Origin: an uncultured Mycoplasmatota bacterium
Lineage (GTDB): Bacteria; Bacillota_I; Bacilli_A; RF39; UBA660
Assembly: GCA_900549285.1 (NCBI GenBank)
Contig: URNW01000025.1
Coordinates: forward strand, 1-13,461
Reading direction: 5' to 3'
DNA length: 13,461 bases
Part shown: positions 5,620 through 12,645 of the stretch, in pieces
How positions within the stretch are numbered: the first letter of the stretch is position 1
How the letters are laid out: the number at the start of each line of letters is the position of its first letter
Translations under genes and position numbers: made by a program
The notes under the pieces: generated by a model
The model's database searches: none
Seen by the model: only the letters and a program-made list of their open reading frames with translations
What the model was told of the DNA's origin: nothing

Positions 5620-6261
5620 ATGCGTTATAATGTAATAAAAGATGCTAATAGAATTATAAATAAAAGTCCTTATTTAATAAGTAATCCTTATGACTATAAA
5701 AATAAATGGACAACACTATTTGAAAATAATAAACCAATTCATTTAGAATTAGGCATGGGTAGAGGCGAATTTATCATTAACATGGCAAAAGCCTACCCTA
5801 ATATTAATTTTATTGGACTAGAACTATATGATTCTCAAATGGTAAAAGCTGTAGATCGCTTGAGAGGTCAAAATTTACCTAATCTAAAATTAATTAATGC
5901 TGATGCTAAAGAAATAGATCAAATATTTGGAAAAGAAATTGACACCATTTATCTTACTTTTTCTGAACCATGGCCTAAAAAACAAGATGAAAAGAAAAGA
6001 TTTACTCATGAATCCTATTTAAGACTATATGATAAAATATTTAAAAAACGTAAACATATCATTTTAAAAACTGACAATAAAGTTTTATTTGCTTATTCAC
6101 TAGAAAGTTTATCCAATTATTGGTATACATTTAAAACTGTTAGTTTAGATTTACACCATGATGAAAGAAAAATACCCAATATTATGACTGACTTTGAAAA
6201 GAATTATGATAAAACAGAAAAAAGGCCAATTTATTATGTAGATGCAATATTTGAAGATTAA
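5620..6261 (+). CDS. trmB: tRNA (guanine-N7-)-methyltransferase
   Basis: The 213-residue length is typical of TrmB, which methylates G46 in the variable loop of tRNAs using S-adenosylmethionine. The SAM-binding motif HLELGMGRGEF is at about 41-51, the acidic strand-end IGLEL at 65-69, and the NADA segment at 93-96. The family signature appears as TFSEPWPKK (113-121) followed by EKKRFTHESYL. The C-terminal TDFEKNY matches the family's T-x-(F/Y)-E motif. The usual Asp of the (S/P)DPWPK motif is Glu116 here, a conservative change at a functionally important position. The gene stands alone between the repeat units and the convergent rpmA operon, with its own promoter and terminator. Confidence 0.95.
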   Translation: MRYNVIKDANRIINKSPYLISNPYDYKNKWTTLFENNKPIHLELGMGRGEFIINMAKAYPNINFIGLELYDSQMVKAVDRLRGQNLPNLKLINADAKEIDQIFGKEIDTIYLTFSEPWPKKQDEKKRFTHESYLRLYDKIFKKRKHIILKTDNKVLFAYSLESLSNYWYTFKTVSLDLHHDERKIPNIMTDFEKNYDKTEKRPIYYVDAIFED

Positions 6262-6280
6262 ACAGAATTTCTGTTTTTTT
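6260..6280 (+). terminator. Intrinsic terminator of trmB
   Basis: AAACAGA-ATT-TCTGTTT (6260-6276) is a perfect 7-bp stem with a 3-nt loop followed by a T-run to 6280. It overlaps the last bases of the trmB stop codon. Confidence 0.8.
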
Positions 6281-6285
6281 ATTTT

Positions 6286-6309
6286 AAAAAAAAGCATTTA
6301 CTTATGCTT
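6286..6309 (-). terminator. Intrinsic terminator of rplU-prp-rpmA operon
   Basis: On the minus strand AAGCAT (6309-6304) pairs with ATGCTT (6297-6292) around a 6-nt loop, followed by eight T (6293-6286). The rpmA stop codon (6304-6302) lies inside the hairpin. Together with the trmB terminator this makes a compact convergent pair. Confidence 0.75.
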
Positions 6310-6586
6310 CGTAAACGCTTACTTTCTTTTTATCTCGACCTAATCTTTCAAAACGAACAACACCATTTATTTTAGCAAATAAAGTGTGATCTTTACCCAT
6401 TCCAACATTTACTCCAGGATAAATCTTTGTTCCTCTTTGGCGATAAAGAATAGATCCAGCACTAACCACTTGTCCATCAGCAGCTTTAGCACCTAATCTA
6501 CGACCTCTAGAATCTCTACCATTACGTGTAGAACCTTGAGCTTTAACGTGAGCAAATAATTGGATATTTAACTTCATAAAATTCAT
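6302..6586 (-). CDS. rpmA: 50S ribosomal protein bL27 with cleavable N-terminal extension
   Basis: The 94-residue protein is unmistakable bL27: GSTRNGRDSRGRRLGAK, then GGSILYRQRGTK-type residues (AGSILYRQRGTKIYPG) and the HTLFAKINGVVRFER tail. It begins MNFMKLNIQLFA before HVKAQ. This is the Firmicute-type extension ending in the (L/N)xxFA motif cut by the Prp protease to expose the mature N-terminus near the peptidyl-transferase centre. AAGGAGG lies 8 nt before the first ATG (6586), inside the end of prp, so this start is preferred to the ATG three codons later. It is the last gene of the operon, 3 nt after the prp stop. Confidence 0.97.
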   Translation of the reverse strand: MNFMKLNIQLFAHVKAQGSTRNGRDSRGRRLGAKAADGQVVSAGSILYRQRGTKIYPGVNVGMGKDHTLFAKINGVVRFERLGRDKKKVSVYEA

Positions 6587-6589
6587 GGT

Positions 6590-6898
6590 CTAATCCTCCT
6601 TTATAATTTTAATATTTTTTTTATAAGTAAATGCTAATTCTTCTAGCATCTCTATCATATTTTCAATAATTAATAAAATATTCTTACTATCACTAGTAAT
6701 ATCAATTGTAAGTTTACTTAATTCTTTATTTTGATAATCTTCTTTATAAATCAAAGAGCTATTATCCAATTTAAGGCAAGCATTAATACTTGTAATAACA
6801 ATACTTGATGCCGCAGCACAAACAATATCATTTTTAGAAGCATACTCTGCATGACCAGTCATAATAATCTTATTTTTATTAATATGTACTTTAATCAT
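6590..6898 (-). CDS. prp: Ribosomal-processing cysteine protease Prp (YsxB)
   Basis: The 102-residue protein matches the Prp/YsxB family (DUF464), which removes the N-terminal extension of bL27 in Firmicutes. The catalytic pair is visible in GHAEYASKNDIVCAAASS: His16 and Cys27, separated by the expected distance. The rest is the usual small alpha/beta scaffold ending KIIKED. It sits between rplU and rpmA in the conserved Firmicute order, 2 nt after the rplU stop and 3 nt before rpmA, whose ribosome site is within its last codons. Its substrate extension is present on the next gene, which supports an active enzyme. Confidence 0.92.
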   Translation of the reverse strand: MIKVHINKNKIIMTGHAEYASKNDIVCAAASSIVITSINACLKLDNSSLIYKEDYQNKELSKLTIDITSDSKNILLIIENMIEMLEELAFTYKKNIKIIKED

Positions 6899-6900
6899 AA

Positions 6901-7200
6901 TTATTTATTAATTTTCTTAACAACTAATTTAGTATATGGTTGTCTATGACCTTGAGTTTTACGATATTTCTTCTTAGGTCTATATTTGAAAACTTTAATT
7001 TTCTTTTGTTTCCCATGTTTTTCAACCAAACAAACAACACTAGCACCTTCTACATATGGTGTACCTACTTTTCCGTCAACCGCTAAAACTTCTGTAAAAG
7101 TAACTTCACTTCCAGCTTCATTAGGTAATTTTTCAACGTAGATTACATCATTTTCAGCTACATAATATTGTTTCCCACCAGTAACAAATACTGCCTTCAT
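6901..7200 (-). CDS. rplU: 50S ribosomal protein bL21
   Basis: From the ATG at 7200 the protein is MKAVFVTGGKQYYV..., 99 residues, normal for bL21, a 23S rRNA-binding protein of the large subunit. The N-terminal FVTGGKQYYVAENDVIYVEKL and the basic C-terminal KYRPKKKYRKTQGHRQPYT segments are family-defining. An ATG at 7206 is in frame but only 1 nt from AGGAGG (7208-7212), while the ATG at 7200 has a spacing of 7, so 7200 is chosen. It is the first gene of rplU-prp-rpmA, with its own promoter and structured leader. Confidence 0.96.
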   Translation of the reverse strand: MKAVFVTGGKQYYVAENDVIYVEKLPNEAGSEVTFTEVLAVDGKVGTPYVEGASVVCLVEKHGKQKKIKVFKYRPKKKYRKTQGHRQPYTKLVVKKINK

Positions 7201-7297
7201 ATTCATTCCTCCTTTTCTTAAATAAGACGCACCCTTATGGTAGTTAAAACTTTATAACCATTTCAGTGTGGTTTTTTACGAATATAAAGCTACTCGC
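7201..7297 (-). promoter_or_regulatory. Probable ribosomal protein L21 leader (autoregulatory 5' UTR)
   Basis: About 97 nt lie between the predicted transcription start and the rplU ATG. They include GGGTGCGTC (complement of 7234-7226), as I recall it from Firmicute L21 leaders, just before the ribosome site. A hairpin AACCA...TGGTT (7256-7273) and further possible pairings precede it. Firmicute rplU operons are known to carry such an RNA element. The assignment rests on position and this motif; a covariance-model search would settle it. Confidence 0.55.
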
Positions 7298-7304
7298 ATG
7301 AATA

Positions 7305-7333
7305 ATTTTAACAAAAGTTTAAGCTTTTGTCAA
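7305..7333 (-). promoter_or_regulatory. Strong promoter of rplU operon with palindromic spacer
   Basis: On the minus strand: consensus TTGACA (7333-7328), exactly 17 nt, then TAAAAT (7310-7305) with extended TG. The spacer and its flanks form the perfect inverted repeat ACAAAAG-CTTAAA-CTTTTGT (7330-7311), which covers the region between the hexamers and could be an operator. Confidence 0.8.
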
Positions 7334-7471
7334 ACACATTCCTATCATTTTATTTAAATTTACTTAATATCTACTATTAATATAAAATTTATATTTCTAT
7401 ATTTCACGAAATTTCACAAATATATTAAGTAATGTTAAAATTTAATATTACAATTCATAAAGATAACAATA
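7334..7471. other. AT-rich intergenic region between spoIVFB end and rplU promoter
   Basis: This stretch of 138 bp is composed almost entirely of A and T, with small palindromic patches (for example GAAATTTCGTGAAAT on the minus strand). No gene, clear terminator or other site is visible. Confidence 0.5.
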
Positions 7472-8245
7472 CTAGAATAATGATAAATATTTCTTTTCAA
7501 GTATTTTTTTCTCACTAATATAAGTATTGTTTTTTTTAAAATAATGATAAGTATCTTTTTTAAGTAAACTTAAATCAATTTTATTTTCATGTTTAATCTT
7601 TTTATAAGGTAAATCATTTAAATATCGCTCTAACTGAAATCGATAATTTTGATATTTAAAATTTTTAAGCTCTACAATTAATTTATAAATAAGAAAACTA
7701 ATAATTAAATAATTATTTAAAGAAAAGATTTGATTATAAGTAATAAAAAGTAAGATAGATATAAAACTAATTACAAAGCTAATTTTAAAAGCTTTTTTGA
7801 AGGGAAATAGTATTTCCCAAAAACATCTTAAAAATTGATAACCATCCAAAGGAATAATAGGTAGTAAATTAAATAGTAGTATAGTTGTATTATAAGATAA
7901 AAATAAAAGATAAGTATTTGTTCGAATAAAAGAAAAAGAATGAAAAAGAGTAAAAAGAAAAAAAAGGATGATTTGAAAAACAACCCCAAAACTAGCAATT
8001 AATAGATCATGAGTAATTTTCGTATTTATTTTTTTATCAATTTCCGTTACTCCTCCACTAGGATAAATATTTACTTTAAGAACTTTATAACCTAACAATT
8101 TAATAATAAAAATATGACCTAACTCATGAAAAATAACAATAATATAAATTAAAATAATATTCTTAATTAAACCAGTAAATAAAAAAGATAAAATAAGAAA
8201 ATAAGTAGAAATATGAATATTAAATAGATGCTTGATATTCTTCAT
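7472..8245 (-). CDS. spoIVFB: SpoIVFB-like intramembrane zinc metalloprotease (M50/site-2 protease)
   Basis: This is a 257-residue polytopic membrane protein with the M50 zinc site HELGH (His40, Glu41, His44) in a hydrophobic helix and the second metal motif NLLPIIPLDG (Asp134). In B. subtilis SpoIVFB cuts pro-sigma-K at the outer forespore membrane. It begins with the family's short N-terminal segment and continues PSGGVTEID, also typical. The C-terminus after about residue 195 is short and basic and shows no obvious full CBS domain; B. subtilis SpoIVFB is longer and carries one. The start overlaps the end of spoIVFA by 26 nt, so the two are coupled. No sigK gene is in the window, so the substrate is inferred. 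Confidence 0.82.
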   Translation of the reverse strand: MKNIKHLFNIHISTYFLILSFLFTGLIKNIILIYIIVIFHELGHIFIIKLLGYKVLKVNIYPSGGVTEIDKKINTKITHDLLIASFGVVFQIILFFLFTLFHSFSFIRTNTYLLFLSYNTTILLFNLLPIIPLDGYQFLRCFWEILFPFKKAFKISFVISFISILLFITYNQIFSLNNYLIISFLIYKLIVELKNFKYQNYRFQLERYLNDLPYKKIKHENKIDLSLLKKDTYHYFKKNNTYISEKKILEKKYLSLF

Positions 8246-8864
8246 AATTCATATACTCACCATCTTTACAGATCGTAATATAAATATCCTCCGCATTACT
8301 AGTACCCAAAATACTTCCCGATTCAATATAATCATAAACTTGAATATCCGTATCTGTTATATTTGAATACCATATATCTACTCCATCATTTCCCTGAACA
8401 ATAATAGTATTTCCTAAACCATCTTTTTCACCAATAAATACTACAATACCACTTGTAATAACATTTACTACTTCATTCATTCCCACTGTTAATTTTACAC
8501 CGTTTTTAAATGGTTCAATATTAGTATAAGTAATATTACCTGAAACCATAGAAGAATCTGGATCTTTTTTTGAAGTAATATCTACTTTACCAAACAAATT
8601 TTGATATAATTCATTAATTTTGGTAAATTCTAACGAGTCTTCTAAAACATATTTTTGATATAATTCTTTATTTCGATCACTAATATTGGTAAATATAATA
8701 CTACCTAAAACAAAAATAACTGCAATAAGACTTCTAGAAATAAGCCCCTTAACATATTTTAAATTTTTAGGTAAAGCCTCTTTAGAATAAGTATTCCCTT
8801 CTTCTACATATTTTTCTCTTCTACGTTTATTTTTACGAATGATATCTAAAACATCCTCATTCAT
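8220..8864 (-). CDS. spoIVFA: SpoIVFA-like membrane protein with degenerate LytM/M23 domain
   Basis: From the ATG at 8864 (third Met of the open frame) the protein has about 214 residues: a charged cytoplasmic N-terminus (NKRRREK), one membrane helix at about 43-60, a linker, and a C-terminal beta domain. That domain (TSGIVVFIGEKDGLGNTIIVQG...DIWYSNI) resembles an M23/LytM fold but lacks the HxxxD and HxH zinc ligands, so it is non-catalytic as in SpoIVFA. In B. subtilis SpoIVFA anchors and restrains SpoIVFB. AGGTGA is 5 nt before the chosen ATG; a GTG and another ATG lie up to 9 nt further upstream. It directly follows mreD and overlaps spoIVFB. Identification depends strongly on synteny because the sequence is diverged. 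Confidence 0.75.
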   Translation of the reverse strand: MNEDVLDIIRKNKRRREKYVEEGNTYSKEALPKNLKYVKGLISRSLIAVIFVLGSIIFTNISDRNKELYQKYVLEDSLEFTKINELYQNLFGKVDITSKKDPDSSMVSGNITYTNIEPFKNGVKLTVGMNEVVNVITSGIVVFIGEKDGLGNTIIVQGNDGVDIWYSNITDTDIQVYDYIESGSILGTSNAEDIYITICKDGEYMNYEEYQASI

Positions 8865-8869
8865 CTTCA

Positions 8870-9274
8870 TCACCTAGATAATTTTATGTATGGCTTAAGT
8901 ATTTTATAACAAAGAATATAGAATATAAGATGAAAAATATAATTAGAAAATACAAAAGTAAATAAATATAAAATACCATAACCTTTTAAAAAGCCTAAGC
9001 TAAATACATATCCAAAATAAAGAAATGAACTAAGTAGTAAAAAATGTCCAAAATTAACTTTAGTAATTTTTAAATGCTTAATAATTAAAAAGAAAAGAAA
9101 AAATAACACCGTATTAAAAAAATAAGTATTTAATATAAATAAATCTAAAACTAGAGGAATAAGCAAAAAAGAAAAAAGTTTTTCTTTTGAAAAAGTTAAA
9201 ATATTTAGTAATACAAAAAAAGTAGGAATATCACTAAAAAAAGAAAGAAAAATATCTAATATCAGAAAAATCAT
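8870..9274 (-). CDS. mreD: Rod shape-determining protein MreD
   Basis: The 134-residue protein is almost entirely hydrophobic, with about five membrane segments (2-20, 34-50, 52-66, 78-97, 101-128) and few charged residues, as expected of MreD. MreD couples MreC to the lateral wall synthesis machinery in the membrane. It is shorter than B. subtilis MreD (about 170 residues). Sequence alone would be weak evidence. Its start overlaps the mreC stop by 4 nt (ATGA) and spoIVFA follows at once, matching the B. subtilis mreC-mreD-(minCD)-spoIVFA order. Confidence 0.78.
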   Translation of the reverse strand: MIFLILDIFLSFFSDIPTFFVLLNILTFSKEKLFSFLLIPLVLDLFILNTYFFNTVLFFLFFLIIKHLKITKVNFGHFLLLSSFLYFGYVFSLGFLKGYGILYLFTFVFSNYIFHLIFYILCYKILKPYIKLSR

Positions 9275-9915
9275 GACGTAATCACCGCCACATAAGAAAG
9301 ATCATTCATATCTATTACACTAGAAACATCTAAAATATATTCTAATTCTAACCCATCTGTTTTAATTTTTTTCACACTTCCTACTAAAATATCTCCAGGA
9401 ATATTAGTAAGACCTGACGTATATACTTGATCTCCTTCTTTTATTTCTTGATCTAACTTTATATTTTTAACAATTATTTTATGATCTTTACTACACAAAA
9501 TTCCATAAGAATTATTGATTCTAACTGAAAGCTCTATACTAGAATTAGTAAGTAAAGAAACAATACTACTATGTTGATTAGCTTCTTTTATAACACCTAC
9601 TGCACCTAATTCATTAACTACTAAATCTTGTTCTTTTACTCCATCACTAATTCCTTTACCAATTGTAATTTCATCATAAAACTGATAAATATCTCTTAAA
9701 ATAATTTTACTATAAACAATGTTATAATCTGTATTATTAATTTGCAACAATTTCTGCATATCTTCATATTCTTTTTTATAGTATTCTAACTTTGTATCAT
9801 ATAAAAAATCAGTTAAATATTCTGAATTATCCAAAAAGCCAAATAAATGATCTTTACATAAAAATAATAAATATAATATCAAAAGAGCAAAAATAAACCA
9901 ATTTTTTTTGATCAT
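9271..9915 (-). CDS. mreC: Rod shape-determining protein MreC
   Basis: From the ATG at 9915 the protein has 214 residues: a short cytoplasmic end, one membrane helix (about 6-20), a coiled-coil-like stretch with KLEYYKKEYEDMQKLLQ, and the double beta-barrel domain of MreC. Family segments include the TIGKGISDGVKEQDLVV strand, GAVGVIKEANQHSS and SGLTNIPGDILVGSV. MreC is an extracytoplasmic scaffold that organises elongasome enzymes. Four extra codons up to 9927 are possible, but GGTGGA just before 9915 favours the shorter form. The B. subtilis partner mreB is not adjacent; the upstream gene is a SPOR-like protein. It is slightly shorter than usual. Confidence 0.9.
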   Translation of the reverse strand: MIKKNWFIFALLILYLLFLCKDHLFGFLDNSEYLTDFLYDTKLEYYKKEYEDMQKLLQINNTDYNIVYSKIILRDIYQFYDEITIGKGISDGVKEQDLVVNELGAVGVIKEANQHSSIVSLLTNSSIELSVRINNSYGILCSKDHKIIVKNIKLDQEIKEGDQVYTSGLTNIPGDILVGSVKKIKTDGLELEYILDVSSVIDMNDLSYVAVITS

Positions 9916-9944
9916 AAATTCCACCATTATTATTATTAAACACT

Positions 9945-10379
9945 TTAATTCAGATATTCATAAAATAAAGCTAAAATAGAAGCATTAATACTTTCATAAT
10001 AACTAATATTACTAGACTTAATTAATAACTCATAATTACTTATATCACTTAAAAATGCACTATCAACCTTCAATTTTTCTTGATAAAAAGTTATCCCTTT
10101 ATCTTTAAAATAACTACTCATAAGATCTACAACATTTGAATCTTGATATACTCCAATAATAACTTTATAAATACCATCTTCATTATAAATTATACTATTA
10201 GGATAATTACTCTTTTTTTCTTCTGCTAAATTTAAATTATTATAAGATCCTGTATAAAAATAAGTAACTTTAGGATTAATAGCAAAAGCTACTTGATCTT
10301 GAAATTTAAAAGATAGAAAAAAAGCAATAGCCATCCCAAGAATTAACGCAATTAAAAATATTTTCACATTCTCTTTCAT
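9945..10379 (-). CDS. Membrane-anchored protein with SPOR-like C-terminal region (possible SpoIIB counterpart)
   Basis: From the ATG at 10379 the protein has 144 residues. One N-terminal membrane helix (about 5-24, FLIALILGMAIAFFLSF) is followed by a soluble domain with the pattern 'YKVIIGVYQDSNVVDLMSSYFKDKGITFYQEKLKV'. This strand, helix with a residue spacing typical of side-by-side repeats, then strand, resembles the SPOR peptidoglycan-binding fold. In B. subtilis the SPOR protein SpoIIB is encoded a few genes upstream of mreC, so it may be the counterpart, acting in septal wall thinning during engulfment. That is inference: the sequence is diverged and SPOR is called by pattern only. GGTGA lies 5 nt before the chosen ATG; a TTG at 10391 is less likely. 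Confidence 0.5.
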   Translation of the reverse strand: MKENVKIFLIALILGMAIAFFLSFKFQDQVAFAINPKVTYFYTGSYNNLNLAEEKKSNYPNSIIYNEDGIYKVIIGVYQDSNVVDLMSSYFKDKGITFYQEKLKVDSAFLSDISNYELLIKSSNISYYESINASILALFYEYLN

Positions 10380-10395
10380 CACATTCACCAAGACT

Positions 10396-10404
10396 AGTGT
10401 AACA
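10396..10404 (-). promoter_or_regulatory. Extended -10 promoter element before the SPOR-like/mre operon
   Basis: On the minus strand TGTTACACT (10404-10396) matches the extended -10 form seen before rplU, trmB and dedA. No good -35 lies at 17 nt (TCGACA is 21 nt away), so it would rely on the extended -10. It is 16 nt upstream of the ATG at 10379. Confidence 0.4.
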
Positions 10405-10445
10405 CATAAGAATAAAATATTATGTCGAAAAAAATTTTTTTAAAT

Positions 10446-10967
10446 TTAGCCAAAGAAAATAAAAGTAATAACAAAAGCTGCAATAATACCCATCAAATCC
10501 GCAAATAAACCAACAGGTAAAGCATATTTTGTTTTAGTAACTTTAATACTTCCAAAATATAAAGCTAGAACATATATAGTTGTATCCGTACATCCTTGTA
10601 AAGTAGAAGCAAGTCGTCCAATAAAGCTATCAGGGCCAAAATTAATAAAAATATCATTCATAATTGCTAAAGAAGCAGTACCAGAGATAGGACGTAATAA
10701 AGCCATTGGAAGAATATCAATCGGTATATTTGCTAAATCAAACAGTGGTTTTAAAAAACCTAACATTCCATCAATAAAATGACTATCTAAGAAAATATTA
10801 ACTGCAAATACCATAGCTAATATAGTTGGAGCAATATGAAATACCATAATGAATCCTTCCTTAGCTCCTTCTAAAAAAGAATCATAAACATTTACTTTTT
10901 TCTTCACTCCATAAAAAATAATGAGTAAAACAAAAAGAGGAATCACAATTTTACTAATTAAATCCAT
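10446..10967 (-). CDS. spmB: Spore maturation protein B
   Basis: This 173-residue polytopic protein of the nucleoside-recognition (Gate) family is typical SpmB length. Diagnostic segments are LPMALLRPISGTASLA (about 86-101), then FGPDSFIGRLASTLQGCTDTTIYVLALYFGS and KYALPVGLFADL, all conserved in SpmB. SpmA and SpmB are needed for normal spore core dehydration. The start at 10967 has AGGAGG 7 nt upstream and overlaps the end of spmA by 14 nt. It is the last gene of the dacB-spmA-spmB operon. An A/T-rich run (A7T7 near 10430-10445) follows the stop, with no convincing terminator stem. Confidence 0.92.
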   Translation of the reverse strand: MDLISKIVIPLFVLLIIFYGVKKKVNVYDSFLEGAKEGFIMVFHIAPTILAMVFAVNIFLDSHFIDGMLGFLKPLFDLANIPIDILPMALLRPISGTASLAIMNDIFINFGPDSFIGRLASTLQGCTDTTIYVLALYFGSIKVTKTKYALPVGLFADLMGIIAAFVITFIFFG

Positions 10968-11544
10968 TTTTCTTCCTCCTTCTAATAAAATAATCTAAAA
11001 CTAAACCTGAAATACTGGATACTGCTGTTGCCAAAATACTTGTAATAATAATCTCTGTTGGATTAATACTACCATGCATGATTCTAAGAGCTATCACGGT
11101 TGTTGGAATTAAAGTAACCCCTCCTGTATTTAACACTAAAAACGTAATCATAGCCTCTGTTGCTTCTGCCTTTTTCGGATTATCTTTTTGAAGCTCATCC
11201 ATTGCTTTTAAACCAAATGGGGTCGCGGCACTACCTAATCCAAGCATATTAGCCCCAATATTAGAAGCAATATATCCTAATGCTTTATGATTTTTAGGTA
11301 AGCTAGGGAACAATCTTCGCAAAATTGGATTTAAAGCTTTAGCAAAAACATGTAATAATCCTGAATTTTCAGCAATTTTCATAATACCTGTCCATAAAAC
11401 AATTAAAGGCATCATTTCTAAAATAAGACTAAAACCACTACTAGCATGTGTAAGAATTCCATTATTAATTGTATCAATTTCACCTGTAAAAAAAGAATAA
11501 AGAATTGAAGTTAAAATTAAAGCAACCCAAATTATATTTACCAT
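10954..11544 (-). CDS. spmA: Spore maturation protein A
   Basis: From the ATG at 11544 the protein has 196 residues, the normal length for SpmA. It is a membrane protein of the Gate family with family segments LILEMMPLIVLWTGIMKIAE, NPILRRLFPSLPKNHKALGY, NMLGLGSAATPFGLKAM and LNTGGVTLIPTTVIALR. A GTG at 11556 is in frame, but AGGTGG 8 nt before 11544 selects the ATG. The gene overlaps the dacB stop by 7 nt and spmB by 14 nt, a tightly coupled trio. Together with SpmB it is thought to act in spore core dehydration. The order dacB-spmA-spmB is that of B. subtilis. Confidence 0.93.
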   Translation of the reverse strand: MVNIIWVALILTSILYSFFTGEIDTINNGILTHASSGFSLILEMMPLIVLWTGIMKIAENSGLLHVFAKALNPILRRLFPSLPKNHKALGYIASNIGANMLGLGSAATPFGLKAMDELQKDNPKKAEATEAMITFLVLNTGGVTLIPTTVIALRIMHGSINPTEIIITSILATAVSSISGLVLDYFIRRRKKNGFN

Positions 11545-12629
11545 GAAGAAAACCACCTCAATATTTTAGAAAAAAAGCTTTCTTTTTTCTCCTCTTCCAT
11601 TTTTACTTCTATTTTTTTAGCATAAACGCTTTCTGTATGTAAAAGAGTATCACCAAGCATTACTTTAGCTTCACCTATTTTAATTCCATCATAAATATGA
11701 TCATATTTAAAAAGAGTAATATTTATTTTCAAGTCTTTCTTTTCTTCTTCTGTTACTAAAGCATAATAATTATTTTTAACATAAAATTCTATATCTTCAT
11801 AATAATCATCATCAATCACAAAATTATTTTGATCAATAGCTAAAACACTATCATATTTTTCAAAATAAGTCTCATATAAACTCTTATGATCATTAAAATC
11901 ATTTCCATCATTTAAAGTAACAACTACTAAATCTTTATGATCACGAGAAGCTGTTGTAACAAGTGTTCTTCTAGCTGCATCAGTATAACCTGTTTTTCCA
12001 CCCGTTGTATATTCATACATTGAAAAAAGTTTATTCTTTCCTTCCCAACTATAAGATTTTAAATTACTTTCTGCTGTATATTTTTTAGTAGCAAATATTT
12101 TTCGAAAAGTCTCATTTTGCATTGCCACCTTAGTTAAAAGAGCCATATCATAAGCAGTAGAAGTATTACCTATTCCCTTACTATCTAAACCATGAGGATT
12201 TACAAAATTTGTATTTTTCATTCCAATAGTAGAAGCATATTCATTCATTAAATATACAAAAGCTTCTTCTGAACCAGCAACTGTTTTAGCAATTGCTATG
12301 GCTGCATCATTCCCACTTCGAAGCATTAATCCATATAGTAGATCAATAAGTTTAATTTCCTCACCAACTTCCAAATAAACACTAGAACCATAAGCTTTTA
12401 AAATATCTTCATCTACCACTACTATCTTATCTAAATCACTATACATAATCGTAACTAAACAAGTCATAATCTTAGTAATGGAAGCAATTAACTGTGGCTC
12501 ATCTTTATTTAAGTCATATAATACCCTCCCACTATTTAAATCCATTACAATTGCTTTACTAGCACTAATAGCAAAGATATTACAAGGAAATAAAACAAAA
12601 AGAATGAAAACAACTACTATTTTTTTCAT
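11538..12629 (-). CDS. dacB: D-alanyl-D-alanine carboxypeptidase, DacB/DacF family (spore cortex PBP5*-like)
   Basis: From the ATG at 12629 the protein has 363 residues: signal peptide MKKIVVVFILFVLFPCNIFA (about 1-20), S11 peptidase domain, beta C-terminal domain, and an amphipathic C-terminal anchor (SFFSKILRWFSSW). The three active-site motifs are intact: S50-I-T-K53, S105-G-N107 and K212-T-G214. The enzyme trims the terminal D-Ala from peptidoglycan stems. Linkage to spmA and spmB and a possible sigma-E promoter point to the cortex-modifying DacB role rather than vegetative DacA. A GTG nine bases upstream is in frame, but AGGTGAGG just before the ATG decides the start. DacF is an alternative family name; the operon favours DacB. 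Confidence 0.92.
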   Translation of the reverse strand: MKKIVVVFILFVLFPCNIFAISASKAIVMDLNSGRVLYDLNKDEPQLIASITKIMTCLVTIMYSDLDKIVVVDEDILKAYGSSVYLEVGEEIKLIDLLYGLMLRSGNDAAIAIAKTVAGSEEAFVYLMNEYASTIGMKNTNFVNPHGLDSKGIGNTSTAYDMALLTKVAMQNETFRKIFATKKYTAESNLKSYSWEGKNKLFSMYEYTTGGKTGYTDAARRTLVTTASRDHKDLVVVTLNDGNDFNDHKSLYETYFEKYDSVLAIDQNNFVIDDDYYEDIEFYVKNNYYALVTEEEKKDLKINITLFKYDHIYDGIKIGEAKVMLGDTLLHTESVYAKKIEVKMEEEKKESFFSKILRWFSSW

Positions 12630-12645
12630 AGTCCTCACCTATTTA

